NCBI RefSeq assembly: GCF_964340395.1 | Contig: NC_135570.1 | Location: 8,489,322-8,553,321, forward strand | Direction of reading: 5' to 3' | Source: Glandiceps talaboti | Lineage: Eukaryota; Hemichordata; Enteropneusta; Spengelidae | DNA length: 64,000 nucleotides | Shown here: positions 1-14,341 of the stretch, piece by piece | How the letters are laid out: each line of letters opens with the position of its first letter | Position numbering within the stretch: the first letter of the stretch is position 1 | Made by a program: the position numbers and the translations under genes | The notes under the pieces: model-generated | The model's input: the letters and a program-made list of their open reading frames with translations, nothing else | Databases searched by the model: none | What the model was told of the DNA's origin: nothing

Positions 1-2408
1 CATTATAAACTTAACATGTTCCTAAATAAATGCAATCTTTATAGAGTCGGTTATATGTCTAGAAAATCCTCATTTTTGAATTTATGAAGGCATCTCTCTT
101 ATAACAACGTCCACTAAAATTTTAATGTGTTTTAAATAGATTTGTGTAAAAATTATTTTAGAAGAAATTGTCCTGCCCACATTGTGGGTGGTCAGCTTAA
201 GATTATACATGTCATACCAGGTATACTGAATATAAAATATCTTTGAAAAAATAAAGGTGCACTTCTTTACGCAAATTTTAAATTTAAAACGTCAGAGATT
301 AAACTTTGTCTGAAGATTTAGACTGAAAGGTAAAAGTTATTTTAGTTAAATATTGGTTTCCAATGTTTCTTCAAGTGGCATATTTTGATATTTTCTCTCA
401 CTAAGCAAATGACAAAGGGTTATTGAATATTCTAAAACTAATATGTACGATTGTCTGCTTATTTTCTCTTGCCAGCCATTCCCACCTTCTCAAGTTTGAC
501 ATCATTAATCAAACGGTAAAGTTCATTAATGAATATTAATGGTTATAAGTAAGCCGTGAAAACTTGAATACTACGCGAATAGAGTAAAACTGTAAAGTCT
601 GGTGAAATATAATAGATGTCGTAAAATATAATACATTTTGACCAGAAGCTCCACTTACCGTGTTTAGTTATAGTTTGACATAGTAATGGGTTCGCTGGTG
701 GCAGAAAATGTCAAATGTCTTGATTTCATCGTCTTCTGATTTACGTCACTTAAATGAGGAAATTACATAGAATGATAATACCAAGACACAATGCTTTCCC
801 TCAATTATATTATATTTTTAGTTTTGATCACACTACTTAAGAATGCGTCTATCCTTTTGCATTTCTACAGAGGCTTATTTCTTTCATTTTTTTAGTGAAT
901 TTGGTCTGTTTATGAATTCTAAATATATTGATATAAATGATATAATCCGGAAGCATACAGGGGTCTACATAATTGCGTTTTATAGTCAATAAATTGGCCG
1001 TTAACAAACTGTTGAATAAAATTTGATTACTGTGTGAATCGGAACTCTTTCCCGAGGGGTTGGATGTAATGTATGGCATTTGCAATACACTTAAAGCTGT
1101 GTTTTAATGTAATACAGTCAGCGAGTGTCCATTGCTTTGTCCAATTCTATAGAGTGCAATTAATATTATTTACTGTTGGTTTCCAGTTAACTCACCTCGA
1201 ATTCCCAAACGGACACCCACGCTTTTAAGCATTCTGCTATTCTGACACGGTGATTACATCTAGTACATAATTTATGTATTTTGTGTCTTATCATTAAAAC
1301 CGATTTGTGCACTTTCGATTTTTAAAAGAAAAGTGTTAAATTTACTGTGACGTATATTATATAGACTTGTGTCGGTTTCATTTACTGTGTATATTCCATT
1401 TCATATTTAAATATACATTAGTGGTAATTTTTCCATCGTTTTCACATTTCATTTATATATTATATTATGTCTACTGACATTTGAAAGATTCATGATTAGC
1501 TAAATATGAAAATAGGTGTTTTAATAAGTATTGTACAATGAAAAATAAAACTAATTGAAAATGAAGTGTTTTTACGATTCCGCAGAGGGTGAGTATAACC
1601 TATATAAAAGTGATATGAAGTATTCTTATTTTAAGACAGAGAAAACTACCCTTCCGTTTGTCAGCTCACGATTTTATTTGTTGAATAATAAATGTAGTGG
1701 GGTTTTGAACAATAAATGTGTATTTCATACCTACACTAAAATGTATCCCCCGTATCCATAGAAATAGTGCATGTTAATTAGATGTGTTTCAGACTCAAGA
1801 TCAACTTCCTTGGGTAAATTAAAACACGTATCAACGGGAGACGACCTTTCATTCAAGTACTTTGGCGCCATTGAGTTGAGGATAGACTTAGCTTATAGAA
1901 AAGGTTCTTTCCATTGGACACCACGAGGAAATTTGTGAAAGTCAATGTCAAATATCAAATGTCACATGGACACCACCATCATCAATCATAATTAACCAGA
2001 CAAACATGAACGAGTTTTATGACACTAGAAAGCCAATTAAAAAATATTTAAACAGGAAAAGCCCTGTCCAGAGTATTTTTTTTATTCAACAGAGGTCAAC
2101 CTTTTCATATATGAAGACCGAAGCATTTTCATATTGTCACAACTCTCGTTAATCCCATCGTTTACATGCAGGTCACGCGAGAATGTTTTGTCAATTCTGA
2201 AGCATATGTTTCATTGATAAAATGTGAGAAGTAACCGGTATGCTTGTCTTCATATCTGAGAAACATGGTTAACTACACAGATGTGAACGCGGGGTAAACT
2301 TGTAACAATTCTAGGCCATGCATGCATTCACTCATTCGGTAATTAATCGACTTCTTAATATGTCACAAATCGAGATTAATAGCCAACTATTCCCCGTTCT
2401 CTCCAGAT

Positions 2409-2420
2409 GATGACGTCATC
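2409..2420. promoter_or_regulatory. Palindromic CRE-like site
   Basis: GATGACGTCATC is a perfect 12-bp palindrome containing the full cAMP-response element core TGACGTCA. It is followed by a CpG-rich stretch (GGCGCCGGGCCG). CREB/ATF-family bZIP dimers bind this core in animals. No coding exon is visible nearby, so whether it belongs to a promoter or an enhancer is unknown. Confidence 0.4.
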
Positions 2421-2804
2421 AATGGCGCCGGGCCGTGACTAAATTTACCCGAAAGACGTGAGCGTCAATTCATCCATCTTGTTTCACCATTCTCACGACG
2501 ACAATTAAAGAGAACAACACTTGAGCCAGACCGGGGAACGACGAACATCTACTACTTGATTCATAAAAAAGAAAATAGATTGCCGAAGGAGGACCTTTTA
2601 ACTTACAGCTGTTCTCCAAGCTGTCTTATAGAAAGAGTTAGCTCTGTGTTCAGATAATTTTGAGATACATGTTTAAAAAGAACGAAGATAACAAAAAGGA
2701 ACAAACAGGAAGTAACCATCAATATGAATCAACATATTTACTGCATCACTTTACTATTACAACTGAATTATTACCTATAGCCCTTAGGAAAAGTGTTGCC
2801 ATGG

Positions 2805-2987
2805 AAACGGACAGCTAGCTGATCGAAGGCTTAAATGTCAGCCAAATAGTTGATTAAAACTTGTTCATTGTTGGTGTTTAATTGTTTTTTCAAGTGCCTC
2901 AATTGCATATTCCTCCTGCCCCATTAACCTTAATCCGATATTGCCTTTGAGGTAACACATACTTACGTCCACAGTTACCATAGCAAC
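2805..2987. promoter_or_regulatory. Pair of RFX X-box-like motifs
   Basis: GTTGCCATGGAAAC (2805-2818, one mismatch to the palindromic X-box) and GTTACCATAGCAAC (2974-2987, full match to GTNRCC-AT-RGYAAC) lie about 155 bp apart. RFX transcription factors bind such imperfect palindromes, often at ciliary genes. Further copies occur at 16084, 24414, 27963 and 48683. Binding here is an inference from the motif only. Confidence 0.35.
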
Positions 2988-5390
2988 CTCCTGTATAAAC
3001 TAACGCTGCGTCCAGCATCTGGTATCTATAAGTGACACAAATTTCAATTCAAAGTATTCCTTTTATTTAAAATAGGCTGTCTTCAACTCGATGTACATTA
3101 ACTTGCCAGAGATATTTTTTTTAATCTGTAAAACTGAAAAATTAAATAATCACAAGTGTTTTGGATTGTCACTGGGAATTAAGAATTTGGTAGCCTAACT
3201 TTCAATCATTGCAAAATAATCAGTATATGGCATATTACATAGGTCTGTATTGTGAATGGACGACGGAAAAGGTTCGGACGATCCCTGAACTTCAAAATAA
3301 AGATTCTCTAAGTCTTCCTGTAGTAGAGATACAATTTTATTGTAGAAGAAGTACAGCTGTGTGTATTTGTACTGGCATTGAACCAGCAGCAGACGTGTAT
3401 GTTATCGATACCACTTTATTTTCAATCATTTCGACATTGTTGATTATTGAAAGTATGCTATTTTTATTCATCAGAGGATTAAGGATTGCGAGATTGTGGA
3501 CTATTTTTATAATTTCATGATCGGTTGCTTGGACCCTGTGTACATGATTTATGGATGATATCGTCGCGGAAAGTCATTAATCGTTCAAACTTGAAAAGTT
3601 TAATCAAAGTCTAAGGCAATCGTTGGACTTTAAAGAATCAAATATACAAAAAGTGCAATTCACGCAGACGATGAGTAATATATATGCGCGCGTCGTTTTG
3701 TAGTCAAATATGAGTGACGTCATACATTTTAAACCAACGCCGGTCTTTTATCACTCACAGGGATACAAAATGTGATATTGTGTCGTTTTTAGTCCTAACA
3801 ACTATTATCATTCCCTCGGGCATTCGTAGATTTACTGCCCTTGCGGTTTGTTCAATAAATACGCTCGGCTGCAGTGAGATCTCGCGTGCACAATTTACGT
3901 GAGTGCACGAGTGATGACGTAAATTGGGGCTTTAATTTGTACGCGTTTTAATTGTTCTATGTGTTGAGATAATCCGTGAACCAGAAAAAGCCATTTCCCA
4001 ACCTCTCCCAAGACACAAGCGATTAGGATGCTTACTTTAAGATATGTTTTATCAGTAGCCTTAAATCGTTTACTTCCCTATTTGCCATGACGTAAATCAA
4101 GGGTTCGAAACATCAGGTACTCCGTCTTTTTACCGCCTGACCACTCAGTTTGCATAATGCAGCAATGCGACTTTTTTTCAAATGCTTACCCACAGGGGAT
4201 GCTACATTGCTTACTCAACTATCTTTTCAAATATTTCTAGTCAACGAAAATATTTGGTCGAGTAGTTTTCTAGAATTTTTTTTTAATTTAAAATTACGTC
4301 ACAGTTTTTTATTACATTACGATTTTTTTGCATCGAACAGATAAATATTTGCATGTGTATGGAAATCGGGAGAACAATTGAAAGACATAGTAACACGTAC
4401 TGTATAAATACAATAAATGAAACCGCAATTAAGATGACTAACGATCAGACACGTTACACACGTGACGACAGACAAGACGAACACAAATGTGCTCCTTGAC
4501 GGAAATAACATATTTAAACGACTAGACTTGAAAATGGAAGTATCTTAGGTATGCCCATTCCTTTCGACCTAAAATTTCCACCTAATAACTAGTCTAAATA
4601 TTTCGCATTTTAGTACATGTTTATGGCGTTTTCTCTTTTGATTACACGACAATTTCGTATGACTGTCCACAGTCGTAGTCAATCCATGTTTACGTTGTGG
4701 GACAAATTATTCTCAAAACTGAGTTCACTAATACACAGGACAAGTTCGCGCCAATGTAGAACAACAAAACAAGGGGAAAATGAGGTCACCATATTATATG
4801 CTACTGCTGTGGTGAAAGTTCCAAATGATATAGCTTTAGACAGATATTCAAGGTGTCACTGAATGAAACTGCTCACAGATTATTTAGTGAGATATATTTA
4901 GTAGTTTTTTGATGCTCCAAATTTTCAACATAGATGCAGCCTCGATAAACAAAGAAATTGATATGCTAATTAGCTAATAAATATGTAGAGGCCATATATT
5001 TTTTAAGGAACTCGCCAGAAATGAAACAATTTTTAACACAACGAGGTGTAAACTGAATACCTCCCACACCATAGATTTTTGTTCCTACACAAATTGTTGG
5101 AATGCATACACATATATCATACATGATGTACTCCTTGTGTAATTATATGAAGCTATGACTTGCATACTTAAGATATTACCTAATTATTGAAAGATAATTA
5201 ATTGTGCAAATGAACCATTATGATTATAAGTTATACGAACAAGCTTTAAAAGGACACGTGCACTTCCTTACCATCAATGCATCTGATGGCATTCTAAAGA
5301 TATTGCATAACTATCAAAAATGATTAGTTTTGTAAATTACACATCACACTTAAAATCTACATAAACAACAACATCAAACACGAGTGCTTT

Positions 5391-5510
5391 GTGGTGGTGG
5401 TGGTCATGGTCGTGGTGGTGTTGCTGCTGCTGCTGGTGGTGGTGGTGGTGGTGGTGGTGGTGGTGGCAGCGATTGTGAAGGTTATGGCATTCGATGGTGA
5501 TGATGGTAGC

Positions 5511-5558
<48 letters not shown>

Positions 5559-5825
5559 CGTAGTAATAGTAGTAGTAGCAGTGGTAGTGGTGGTGGCAGT
5601 TGCGGTGCTGGTGGTGGTTATGATGATGATAATGATGGTGGTGGTGGTGGTGGTGGTAGTGGTAGTAGTAGTAGTAGTTGTTGTGGTGGTGGTAGTAATA
5701 GTTGCAGTTGTGGTGGTGGTGTGGTGATGGTGGTGGTGGTGGTGGTGGTGGTGGTGGTGGTAGTAGTGGCGGTGGTAGTTGTTATGGTGGTGGTGGTGGT
5801 GGTGGTGGTAGTGGTAGTGGTGGTA
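5391..5825. repeat. Compound trinucleotide array (GTG/GTA)n
   Basis: About 435 bp of GGT/AGT trinucleotides with scattered GCT, GAT and GCA variants. Because the period is three, the array stays open in several frames on both strands and reads as poly-Val, poly-Ser, poly-Gly, poly-His or poly-Thr. None of these frames has a non-repeat domain or splice context, so I treat it as a microsatellite rather than coding sequence. Confidence 0.9.
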
Positions 5826-8340
5826 CTTCAACTAGTTCATGCAATGACAGTTCCTTGGAGGGCGTGTGTAAACAAACCGATCGGTCATCTATCGGTCACT
5901 TCTCGTCATGGACATGAAGTTTCATGTTCCATCACGGCTTTTATTCTTACATGACTGAAATGACTGTCAATCTCATCAAGATAAAAATTGAAAAAGTATC
6001 CCAGCTGACACGATTGCGAGATTCCTGTTTATCATGCCGATAATACTATTCCCTCAACTTCATTCCATCAAAAACTTCTGACATCTACATTGCATGGATT
6101 TTAGAGTTATAGACTAACCAACTGATTGGTATGGAAAATTATTGACAGGAATTTCTTAAAATCGTGTTTTGTCGCAAATCGTTACCAAAATATTGATAGA
6201 TGGATTGAAACGGTGAGAGGAATGCGTGTATGTTCTCACATATGATACTATAAGACCCACCAAGTCATGTAATCAATTACAAAATAAGAAGCTGGCGGCA
6301 AAGCTTAGGGGATAGTTTTACGTTTGTCTCTTAACTTAAATTTACTATAGAGTGGTCGTCTTTATCTACAAACAAAACGAATCCTGTAATACAGACAACG
6401 AATGACTGATTGCTTATTGTTTTATAAAATGCCGCCAGTCTCGTGCACTGTTACATTACCTTTGGTTATTTAGGCGTCTTAGCGGTTTCGGCAACCGATC
6501 GAGTACACGATGCCCTTAAGAATGAAAGACTGGCATATTTACAAGTGCCGGGACGAGTTTAGTCTGCGAGACGTCGAGACTACTAATGAGTTGACATTTG
6601 TAACTCCTCATGTTTTACACTGAGTACGGTCATACAATTCCATTTCAAGGGGTTTTGACACCTTATTGCGTAGTTTGCTACCGAGTTAATGTCTGATACC
6701 TATATCCCTACACATTCTCAGTACGCATTTGTACCAGTGTAAAAACGATTCTAGCTAAATATTTACGCCACAGAATTGCTTGATTATTTGTAAATTTTCG
6801 AAGAATGTCACGTTTGTTTTATACCCAAACAATACAAAGAGTACTTTTACTAGCGATTTCGTGCTAAAGTACTAGTTTTTTACGACGGGTACAAGTTACC
6901 AAAATTTCATACGTCACGTCGTCTCTAAGTTTGTGATAAGTTGTGATCCTACAATCGTTCACATCTGAGTGTATTTGATTTAAATTTGTGTCTATCTAGA
7001 CTACTTGTCGGATTCCCAGTTCAATCGTCCATGTCAGACATTCACTATATTATTTTTAAATGGACGAGATGAGCCTGCATTTGTAATAGCATTTAACATA
7101 AAGGCTATCTGACAAATTTGTGAGGCGGGTTAGCATTAACCAACCAGCAAATGTTATTTGAAGGAATGAAAAAGAAGATCATTTTAAGCTTTTGTTGTCC
7201 CAAAAATAAGATCGAGATTACGCATCCTTCCGTCCTCGCAAAAAAGGAATGATGTGATGATCGCCAAAATATATAACCGCTTAAATATAGTATGCTAATC
7301 TGATTAAAACCTTAGATAGTAGTGTGACTTTACAATAGCTAATATCTCTCTTTGTTTCCTTTAAAACTCCTAACTAATTTACCTTAGTGCAGTAAGAGCG
7401 ATGGATATATTCCTCAGTGATTTATAATATTCGCGTAAAACTTGTGAAATGTTCATTCTCAGATTTGTTGGGGTTGGGGTTGGGGTTCATTTATCCTGTT
7501 TTATACCCTCTTGTATATGTACGTAATGACGATAGTACTCTATTTTTTTCAATCTACAGGACTTAGATTTACCCCCCCCCCCCCAAAAAAAAGGTTTTAA
7601 AGTTCATTTTTTATCAATATTGTATATAATTACTAGCATTTTATGTAGTGATGGTATAAACTACAAAATTTACTCTAGTGGAGATTTAACAAAAAATAAA
7701 AAACTTTTCTCGCGCCCTGTGTGATAGCACAGCGGTGGCACGTGGCGAGGCAAGCTAAGGGCATTTCCGATAGTTCACCAATATTTGACAACTTGTCCCG
7801 ACACATATCTCTATCATCTCCGTTGGGAAGAAGACGAATTGGGTAATTGGATATGTCCATAAATAAAAAAACTCGATGAAAGTTAAGCCACCGTCTCCGT
7901 CGATCACATAGAAATGTAAAAACCATGTTCCCATATCCACATTCCAAGAGAATCATTGCATCTGTGTGGTTTTCTCAAGTTCACATGACGGGTTCGTAAA
8001 TTTTTTGATTAAATTTTGACACATGGCGTGTTGGTACACCATGTACACCAGTCTTTCGGGTTATGTCAACAATGCTAGGATTTAATGCCTGCACAAGTGA
8101 GACAGTTACGAGGTACACGGCTCGCGGAGGTTTGTAATTGTCTTTCCCGCCCACAGGGCGCCAAACCACAGTACATATACACAGACAGTTTGTATCTCTC
8201 GGCATCTATTATCAAAAGTGAAAAAACATTTACTAGCTATAGTGCAGTACAAAGAGTAGAAAGATTCCTGCATTTGCAATTAATCATTTTTATAAAGACA
8301 TCCATATCATATATATGTCACCCCATCTTTATTATCATGT
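5826..8340. other. Gene-free unique region
   Basis: AT-rich unique DNA. A short G-rich tract at 7468-7487 holds three TTGGGG units, and a poly-C run is at about 7572-7584. The open frames at 7675-7956 and 7981-8205 have no recognisable domain. Nothing else can be supported. Confidence 0.55.
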
Positions 8341-8343
8341 CAT

Positions 8344-8499
8344 ATTCGACATCATATCATATCGCATCGTATATCATTTCACATTCGACATCATATCATT
8401 TCGCATCGTATATCATGTCACATTCGACATCATATCATTCTGCATCGTATATCATGTCACATTCGACATCATATCATATCGCATCGTATATCATGTTAC
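8344..8499. repeat. 39-bp minisatellite
   Basis: Four units start at 8344, 8383, 8422 and 8461, each beginning ATTCGACATCATATCAT and spaced exactly 39 bp. Since 39 is divisible by 3, every frame stays open across the array and gives a 13-residue repeat (containing SYHIASYI in one frame). The flanks up to about 8960 are also rich in ATCAT words, as in a decayed satellite, ending in an (AT)n run at 8938-8957. Confidence 0.85.
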
Positions 8500-11400
8500 A
8501 TGCTATATCTTAGCATAGAAATATTTCATATAATTGTATACCAATACTGCATTATATCTTTCCATATATTGTATCATCATTTTGCTTCTCTTATTTTAGT
8601 TCATCTGTCTATTTCCTGTTAATGTAATATTCATTCTGTAATGTATCATACAATATGTCATGACACTTCAAATCATGTATAATATCGAAATGACGTCAAA
8701 TCATATCAAATCTCACCAAATGACGTCATATCATGTTAAAACATTCCAAAACTCATTTTGTGACTTGTCAAATTATACCAAAATATGTAATGTCATATCA
8801 TGGCATAGAACTTCTAATCTGTCTACATCGCGGATCTGTACCTACGATAGCGATCGTAGACACAAATCAACTATGTCGACAAGCTACGTCACTTAAAAAT
8901 ATAAAATCTGACCAAATCATGTCATGTGTCAAATCATATGATATATATATATATATAAGTAATTGTGATACAGTTTCTACCCACCCCATTGCAGTAGACT
9001 ACATAATGTGTAACATGTATACACTTCCCCAGACTTCAACTTCAGTGGTAACAATGTGTTACACTTTACAATGTGCTTGTATTTTGTTTTCATTTGCACA
9101 TAGTCGATATGTCTGAGGTGTTTAATACTGTATCTACCAATGTTATATGAACCAACACAAAATGCATTTGTGTGACACACTGTATCAGCGAGGTTAACTG
9201 AAATGAGCTGTATTTCATTTTTCTTACTTCTTGATATTTTCACCGATTACATCGTCCTTTCCTTAAAAAAAGTTTCATTTTCTGGTGGAATTAAGTTAAA
9301 TTAGATTCTATTTTATCAATACCATACCTTATCATTTCATTTTATATTTTGGCAAATCACATTTATCTTATTACACCATATATAGCTGTATGTCAAGTCA
9401 AATCGTACTAATATTGTCTTCATCATTTCACATCAATCAAACCCGATTATAAATTACAGTAACCGAGCATAGCAGAAGTCACATTGTAGCGAGTAATATC
9501 ATGACTTTTTATCTGATGATTAATAATCATTTCATAATTCAAATTCCACTGATATCATGTTCGTCATACAGTCGCGTAAGTCACGAAAAGTTACGTCATC
9601 GTGCATCGTACGATTGTTCCACTACACCATAATCAGAAGGGTGGCCTTCAACTCACTAACGAAATAGATTTACGTCTCACCACACAAGCAAACAACCTAG
9701 CAGCGTTCATGTTATTCTTGTGATTCGGATGTATGCAACAATCTTCATTTCGTCTCCAAACCTGGCAGCTTCCTTTCCTGTTTTGAAAATCTAAATTTGG
9801 TGACAGTATTTACTTAAATGTATTTCTAGCAACCGTTTCAAATGATTTGCGTATAACTTTACTGCTATGCCGAGGCGCTTTGGAAGGAAGCCAGTTCAGT
9901 ATAAACACAAGGCCATGAGGGACGACAGCCTGATGAGTCCTGGCCGATAATATTACAAAACAAAGTGGTCGTATATGACAAAACATCGCACCGTGTAACA
10001 GATAAATGCCATGTCTGCGGCAACTTGCACGTATTCCCGCCTATTGTTGTACATTTAATTGCTGTAAACGTATCTCTCTGTCTCTGTATCTTCAAATCTT
10101 GAAGGTTTCTTTAGACATGTGAGATGGTTTCAATTTTACAATTTCCCACTAAGTCTCTTTAAAAACCAAAATAAGTTCAAACTAGGTGGAAAACTGTGGG
10201 AGATGTTTGGAATATATCTGTATTAAGCTTAAATTCACATCCTTTGTACTGTCACAGTTTCCTTCTTTTTCAACGACAGACCATTTCAAGTTCAAAGTCG
10301 CCTTGAAATCATGTACCATATTGAGTTTACTTTCAAATCATATTTATTGTGTTTCACCACGACGCCAATTTGATATCAACCCGTCTAAACCTTATCTTGA
10401 GGTCATGGATAGGCATGCCATCAATAAAAACTTATATTTTTAGACTCAAGTTTATACCAAGATAGATTTTTATATAGAAATGTTTCGTCTACGCAACAGT
10501 CACGTCCTGTCCAACGTGCATCATCGCTTGGAAGGTGGCCAAACTCTATTCTAATCCAAACTATAGAGCCAGTCATAATAATAACTCGTAGAGTTTAATA
10601 CCTTGAAGTTTAATATAACTTTGGAAAATATACATTAATCATTATTTAGTTAATTAAATTTGCATATGATGGAAAATATAATGTTAGAAGCACAGTGTTT
10701 AATGATCGTTGGCTACTCAGAAATCGATTCCAACAAAACTCGCCTATTGGAAGGGCTGTCCAAAACTGTCAGATAAACAATAAATATTCACGACTATTTA
10801 AATTAACTACAGGTAATAAGCACTAAGGAGTCAGGAATAGTTACTGTTCATCTAATACATATACATGCACATGAGGCAAACTGCTAGGACAATGAGTGTG
10901 AAGATAAATGTAATTTTATATATGATAACTTTAACGTTGAACCTCCGGCCACAAGTCTCATCTGATGGATTGGCGAAACGATGACGTCAGCTGTCTCATT
11001 AAATTATAGATGTATTTCTATTGGCAGTTTACATTCCTGCAGTTAGCCAATCAGTGTCGAGAATGCTTCAGTATTCAAAGATCTTCAATGTCACGTCATA
11101 CTAACACGTAGTCAAGAAAAAACGTCAACTTACTAAACTGCAACCCTTTACAATTTTGGTCTACTAACTTAGTTGGCAATGTCTCCTGTCATGTCAGAGA
11201 TAACATGATAAGTAACAAAGCGTGACCTTATGTCACATTGTGTCGTCATGAACTTAACGTCGTAGAAAACCACCCGGTGAGGGGTGCTCACGATACGAAG
11301 CAGCGACTGTCGGTTTATGATTGTATTTCAAAATGATTTAGAAAGAAGAATGTTGAAATAAGAGGGATGTAAAATGTGAAAAAAAATGTCAGTCTGACTT

Positions 11401-11610
11401 TTGGACGACTGACATGGCTCCCCATGCTACAAATAAAACATGTAGTTTAGCTAATGATATGAATCATGATATGAGAAATATGACGTCTGCCGTCTACGAC
11501 AGCAAGTGATCATTTCTTCCAGAGATTTATCTGGTTTCTTCTTTACACGTGACATTTTCGTAGAATCTGAACATTACAGGGTTTGAAAGTTAGTGATTTA
11601 TCGTGTATGT
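8500..11610. other. Gene-free region
   Basis: The left part (to about 8960) is degenerate TCATA/ATCAT-rich DNA continuing the character of the minisatellite. The remainder is unique AT-rich DNA. Short frames at 8733-9116, 9865-10095 and 10186-10443 have no domain or splice evidence. Confidence 0.55.
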
Positions 11611-11662
11611 GTGTCTGTCTGTCTGTCTGTCTGTCTGTCTGCTTGTATGTCTGTCTGTCTTT
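11611..11662. repeat. (TGTC)n microsatellite
   Basis: A run of TGTC units with a few substitutions, flanked by a TC-rich stretch that reaches about 11710. Confidence 0.9.
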
Positions 11663-12458
11663 GTCTCTCTCCATCTCCATATCTACCCATATCTCTATAT
11701 CTCTATCACTTAAGTAAATAGAGTAGTAGTAAGTTAGTAGTAAGCAGATAAACATCAAATCACAACACTAGTCTCTCCTACCTTTATATCAATTCAAGTC
11801 ATGCTAAAGTCCCGCAGTCTGCAATCCCCAACCCACCAAACCACTCCCCGCAAAACGTCTATGCTTTCCAATCCAGAGAGGCACTATACTAACAATAAAG
11901 GAATCTCGCTGTTGGAGACGAGACTTATGTATGTATGTATACATATAATATTATCATAGGTTTCACAAAATATGCCATGCACGGTGTAATGTTTGGGTCT
12001 TCTTTCTCAAAATTGACAAAGTCGACATACTATCCTGTAGGCACGACGAACTATTCGCTTTCCATTGACCTATGCTGCTGTCATCTTTGTCTACATTCTT
12101 TTCCTTTCTCGTCCCTCGCCGCTACTTGTGCGGCACATCTAATGTTGAAAAAGTCGTAGGCCGTAATTAAAAATACTAATTCGCAACTTCTATTTAAAGA
12201 TCGTCTAGCCACTGAACCTTATTTTGTGTGCAAGAAAAAGGAAGTTTAAAATTGTTTAAGTGATTAGGAACAAAAATAACTCTTGAAAATATTCGATAAA
12301 ACCACCGACGAAGTTACCTTTTAATAGTTCGTTACACTTTCCCGCCAAAAATAGCAGACTACAAGAGTTGGTTGAGTGACTGATTTTCATCTCACAGGAA
12401 ATATAGTATCAATTTTAGTCCTGTGTTTATATGAAATCCTGTGAATCGTTTATTTTCC

Positions 12459-12491
<33 letters not shown>

Positions 12492-12502
12492 TATATATAT
12501 AT
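12459..12502. repeat. (TA)n(CA)n(TA)n microsatellite
   Basis: An alternating AT run, a short CA run, then AT again. Simple-sequence DNA only. Confidence 0.9.
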
Positions 12503-13107
12503 TTGCGCGACGGGTTTGATCTATAATGTTGTACTGTGTACTCGTCCAGATAAAGCGACATGACCTATTTGCCACGGTGAACGGTCGATGACTTGAAAGG
12601 CAGAGATTAGGACACAGTCGCCAAAATTTTCAATTTATATCCACTTTGTCTGAAGTGAGAATGATTTGTGTGTCGAGGTGCGTCATCAGCCTAATTTTGA
12701 AGCAAGATGGGCATTTTGTTATTACAGTGGGGTCCAAGTATTCTTTCATTGTTGTCAGTTAACCTCTGACCTTTGCCTCGTTCTTCAGAAACATTCTTGG
12801 ATTGTCCTTAGTTTTAGTTGCGACCTTCCGACGTTTTAAACCTCTAAAAAGTCCTTTCATTCACAAACTTAAATTAAAAATTAAAAGTGAGAATTTGTTG
12901 GCATGCTTATTTTACGCAGGTAATATGTAGTTGATAGTTTTCATCTAGCGAGGTTTTACTTTCCTTTAATATTCTGCCTGTCACTGATACCGCCAAGTTA
13001 ATATTTGAAAAAGGGTAGTTTCTCTCGGAAAAAGCGACAAGTTCTGTATGTGCCATTAATGTGCCATCCATATCTTCTATAAGGCTGAAAACTATCACAA
13101 TGTACAT

Positions 13108-13133
13108 TACTACTACTACTTTTACTACTACTA

Positions 13134-13167
<34 letters not shown>

Positions 13168-13219
13168 GTCGTCGTCGTCGTCGCCATCTCCACGACCACC
13201 ACCACCACCATTACCACCA
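13108..13219. repeat. (ACT)n(ATC)n(GTC)n(CAC)n trinucleotide array
   Basis: Four successive trinucleotide blocks. On the minus strand this yields poly-Asp and poly-Val within a frame at 12907-13275; the non-repeat parts of that frame match nothing that I recognise. Confidence 0.85.
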
Positions 13220-14341
13220 CTTTCACAGCATATTTGATCGTTTACAGAAATTCCGAAACCTATTTCAGAGTTCAAGGATAGAGTCGATCTCTTTAATGAT
13301 GAGAACGACCTTGCCTTGCTTGTTGGGAAAGAGAGTTCAAAACTCCGTCTGGATTCACAACAAGGATAAGACTACACATCGCCATCAATAAAATTAATTG
13401 GTCCTAAACGTTTCAGCGAGCGCCAACATGGCTTTTCTAGTGTTATTTATGTTTTGTTAATAGTCCCGAAAACCGTATATATCGTATGTTTCTCATGGTC
13501 GTGGTCGGGTCATTCTAAACAAGTAGTTAGATGACGTCACATTGGTTTATTAATAACTTATACGTGAATTATACTTTTCGAAAAAGAAGTTTGCAAAGTC
13601 CATGCCAAATTTGATCTAGCAGAAACTGAGCTCTTTAATATACAAGATTTACTGATGCATAACCAGATTTGGGTTTGGAGTGCATGGAAAAAGATACGTC
13701 AACATTCAAACGTGATATGTATGCATACAATTTGTAAATCAGGGAAGAACTCATACGAGCCATAAGGATTGTGCTGACGTGAGGGGTGTGTGTTTGTTTA
13801 GATGCGTGTGGAAACATAGATATGTATTTCGTCTACCGCCTGCTCTTGAGTTAGAAGGCAGATTGCTGGAGCTTTTTGACCCATATAAATCTAAGTGCGA
13901 AACCACAAAATATCAACAAGTCTGCGAGCCGTCATGTAGATTAGAGCTAAATATATAAAGACTATGGGGTTGTGTACTGTATAAAAAAAGTCGGACGTCG
14001 CTCTAATTATCTGTGGATCAAAAGAGGCTAACTTATGCTACTATGGCCTACAATTCCTTTTGTCAACTGAATTCAGCTGAAAACAGAAAGAGTCCAGCAT
14101 AACGTGCTAAAATACTAATACACATCACGTGACTAAATGTAAGTTCACCGAAACAGTTAGAATCCATCATACGTTCTAAACACCAGAAAGTTTGTATTAA
14201 ACCCTTACTGATGAATGATTTTTTACGTACTTCAGCACCGAAGCTTCAATTTAAATAGGATTCTTATTCAGTAATAGAGTTCACAGTAGACAAAAAACGA
14301 TTAGCTTTGAAGTTCCAGTTACATCTCATTTGAATATTCGA

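Larger units (their letters stand above)
1..5390. other. Gene-free unique AT-rich region
   Basis: I found no exon with both a protein-family match and splice sites here. The open frames are short, lack any recognisable domain and are not bounded by convincing splice signals. No tRNA, rRNA or transposon protein was seen. The stretch around 2400-3000 is somewhat richer in CpG and carries a palindromic CRE and two X-box-like motifs listed separately, so it is the best candidate for a regulatory element. The rest is AT-rich DNA with no structure that I can name. Confidence 0.6.

Noticed and set aside
5337-5954. Long open frames of poly-His, poly-Thr, poly-Val and poly-Ser on both strands
   Set aside because: They come from one trinucleotide array that is open in several frames at once, with no domain or splice context.
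7468-7487. Telomere-like TTGGGG repeats
   Set aside because: Only three units, not the animal telomere motif TTAGGG, and in the middle of unique sequence.
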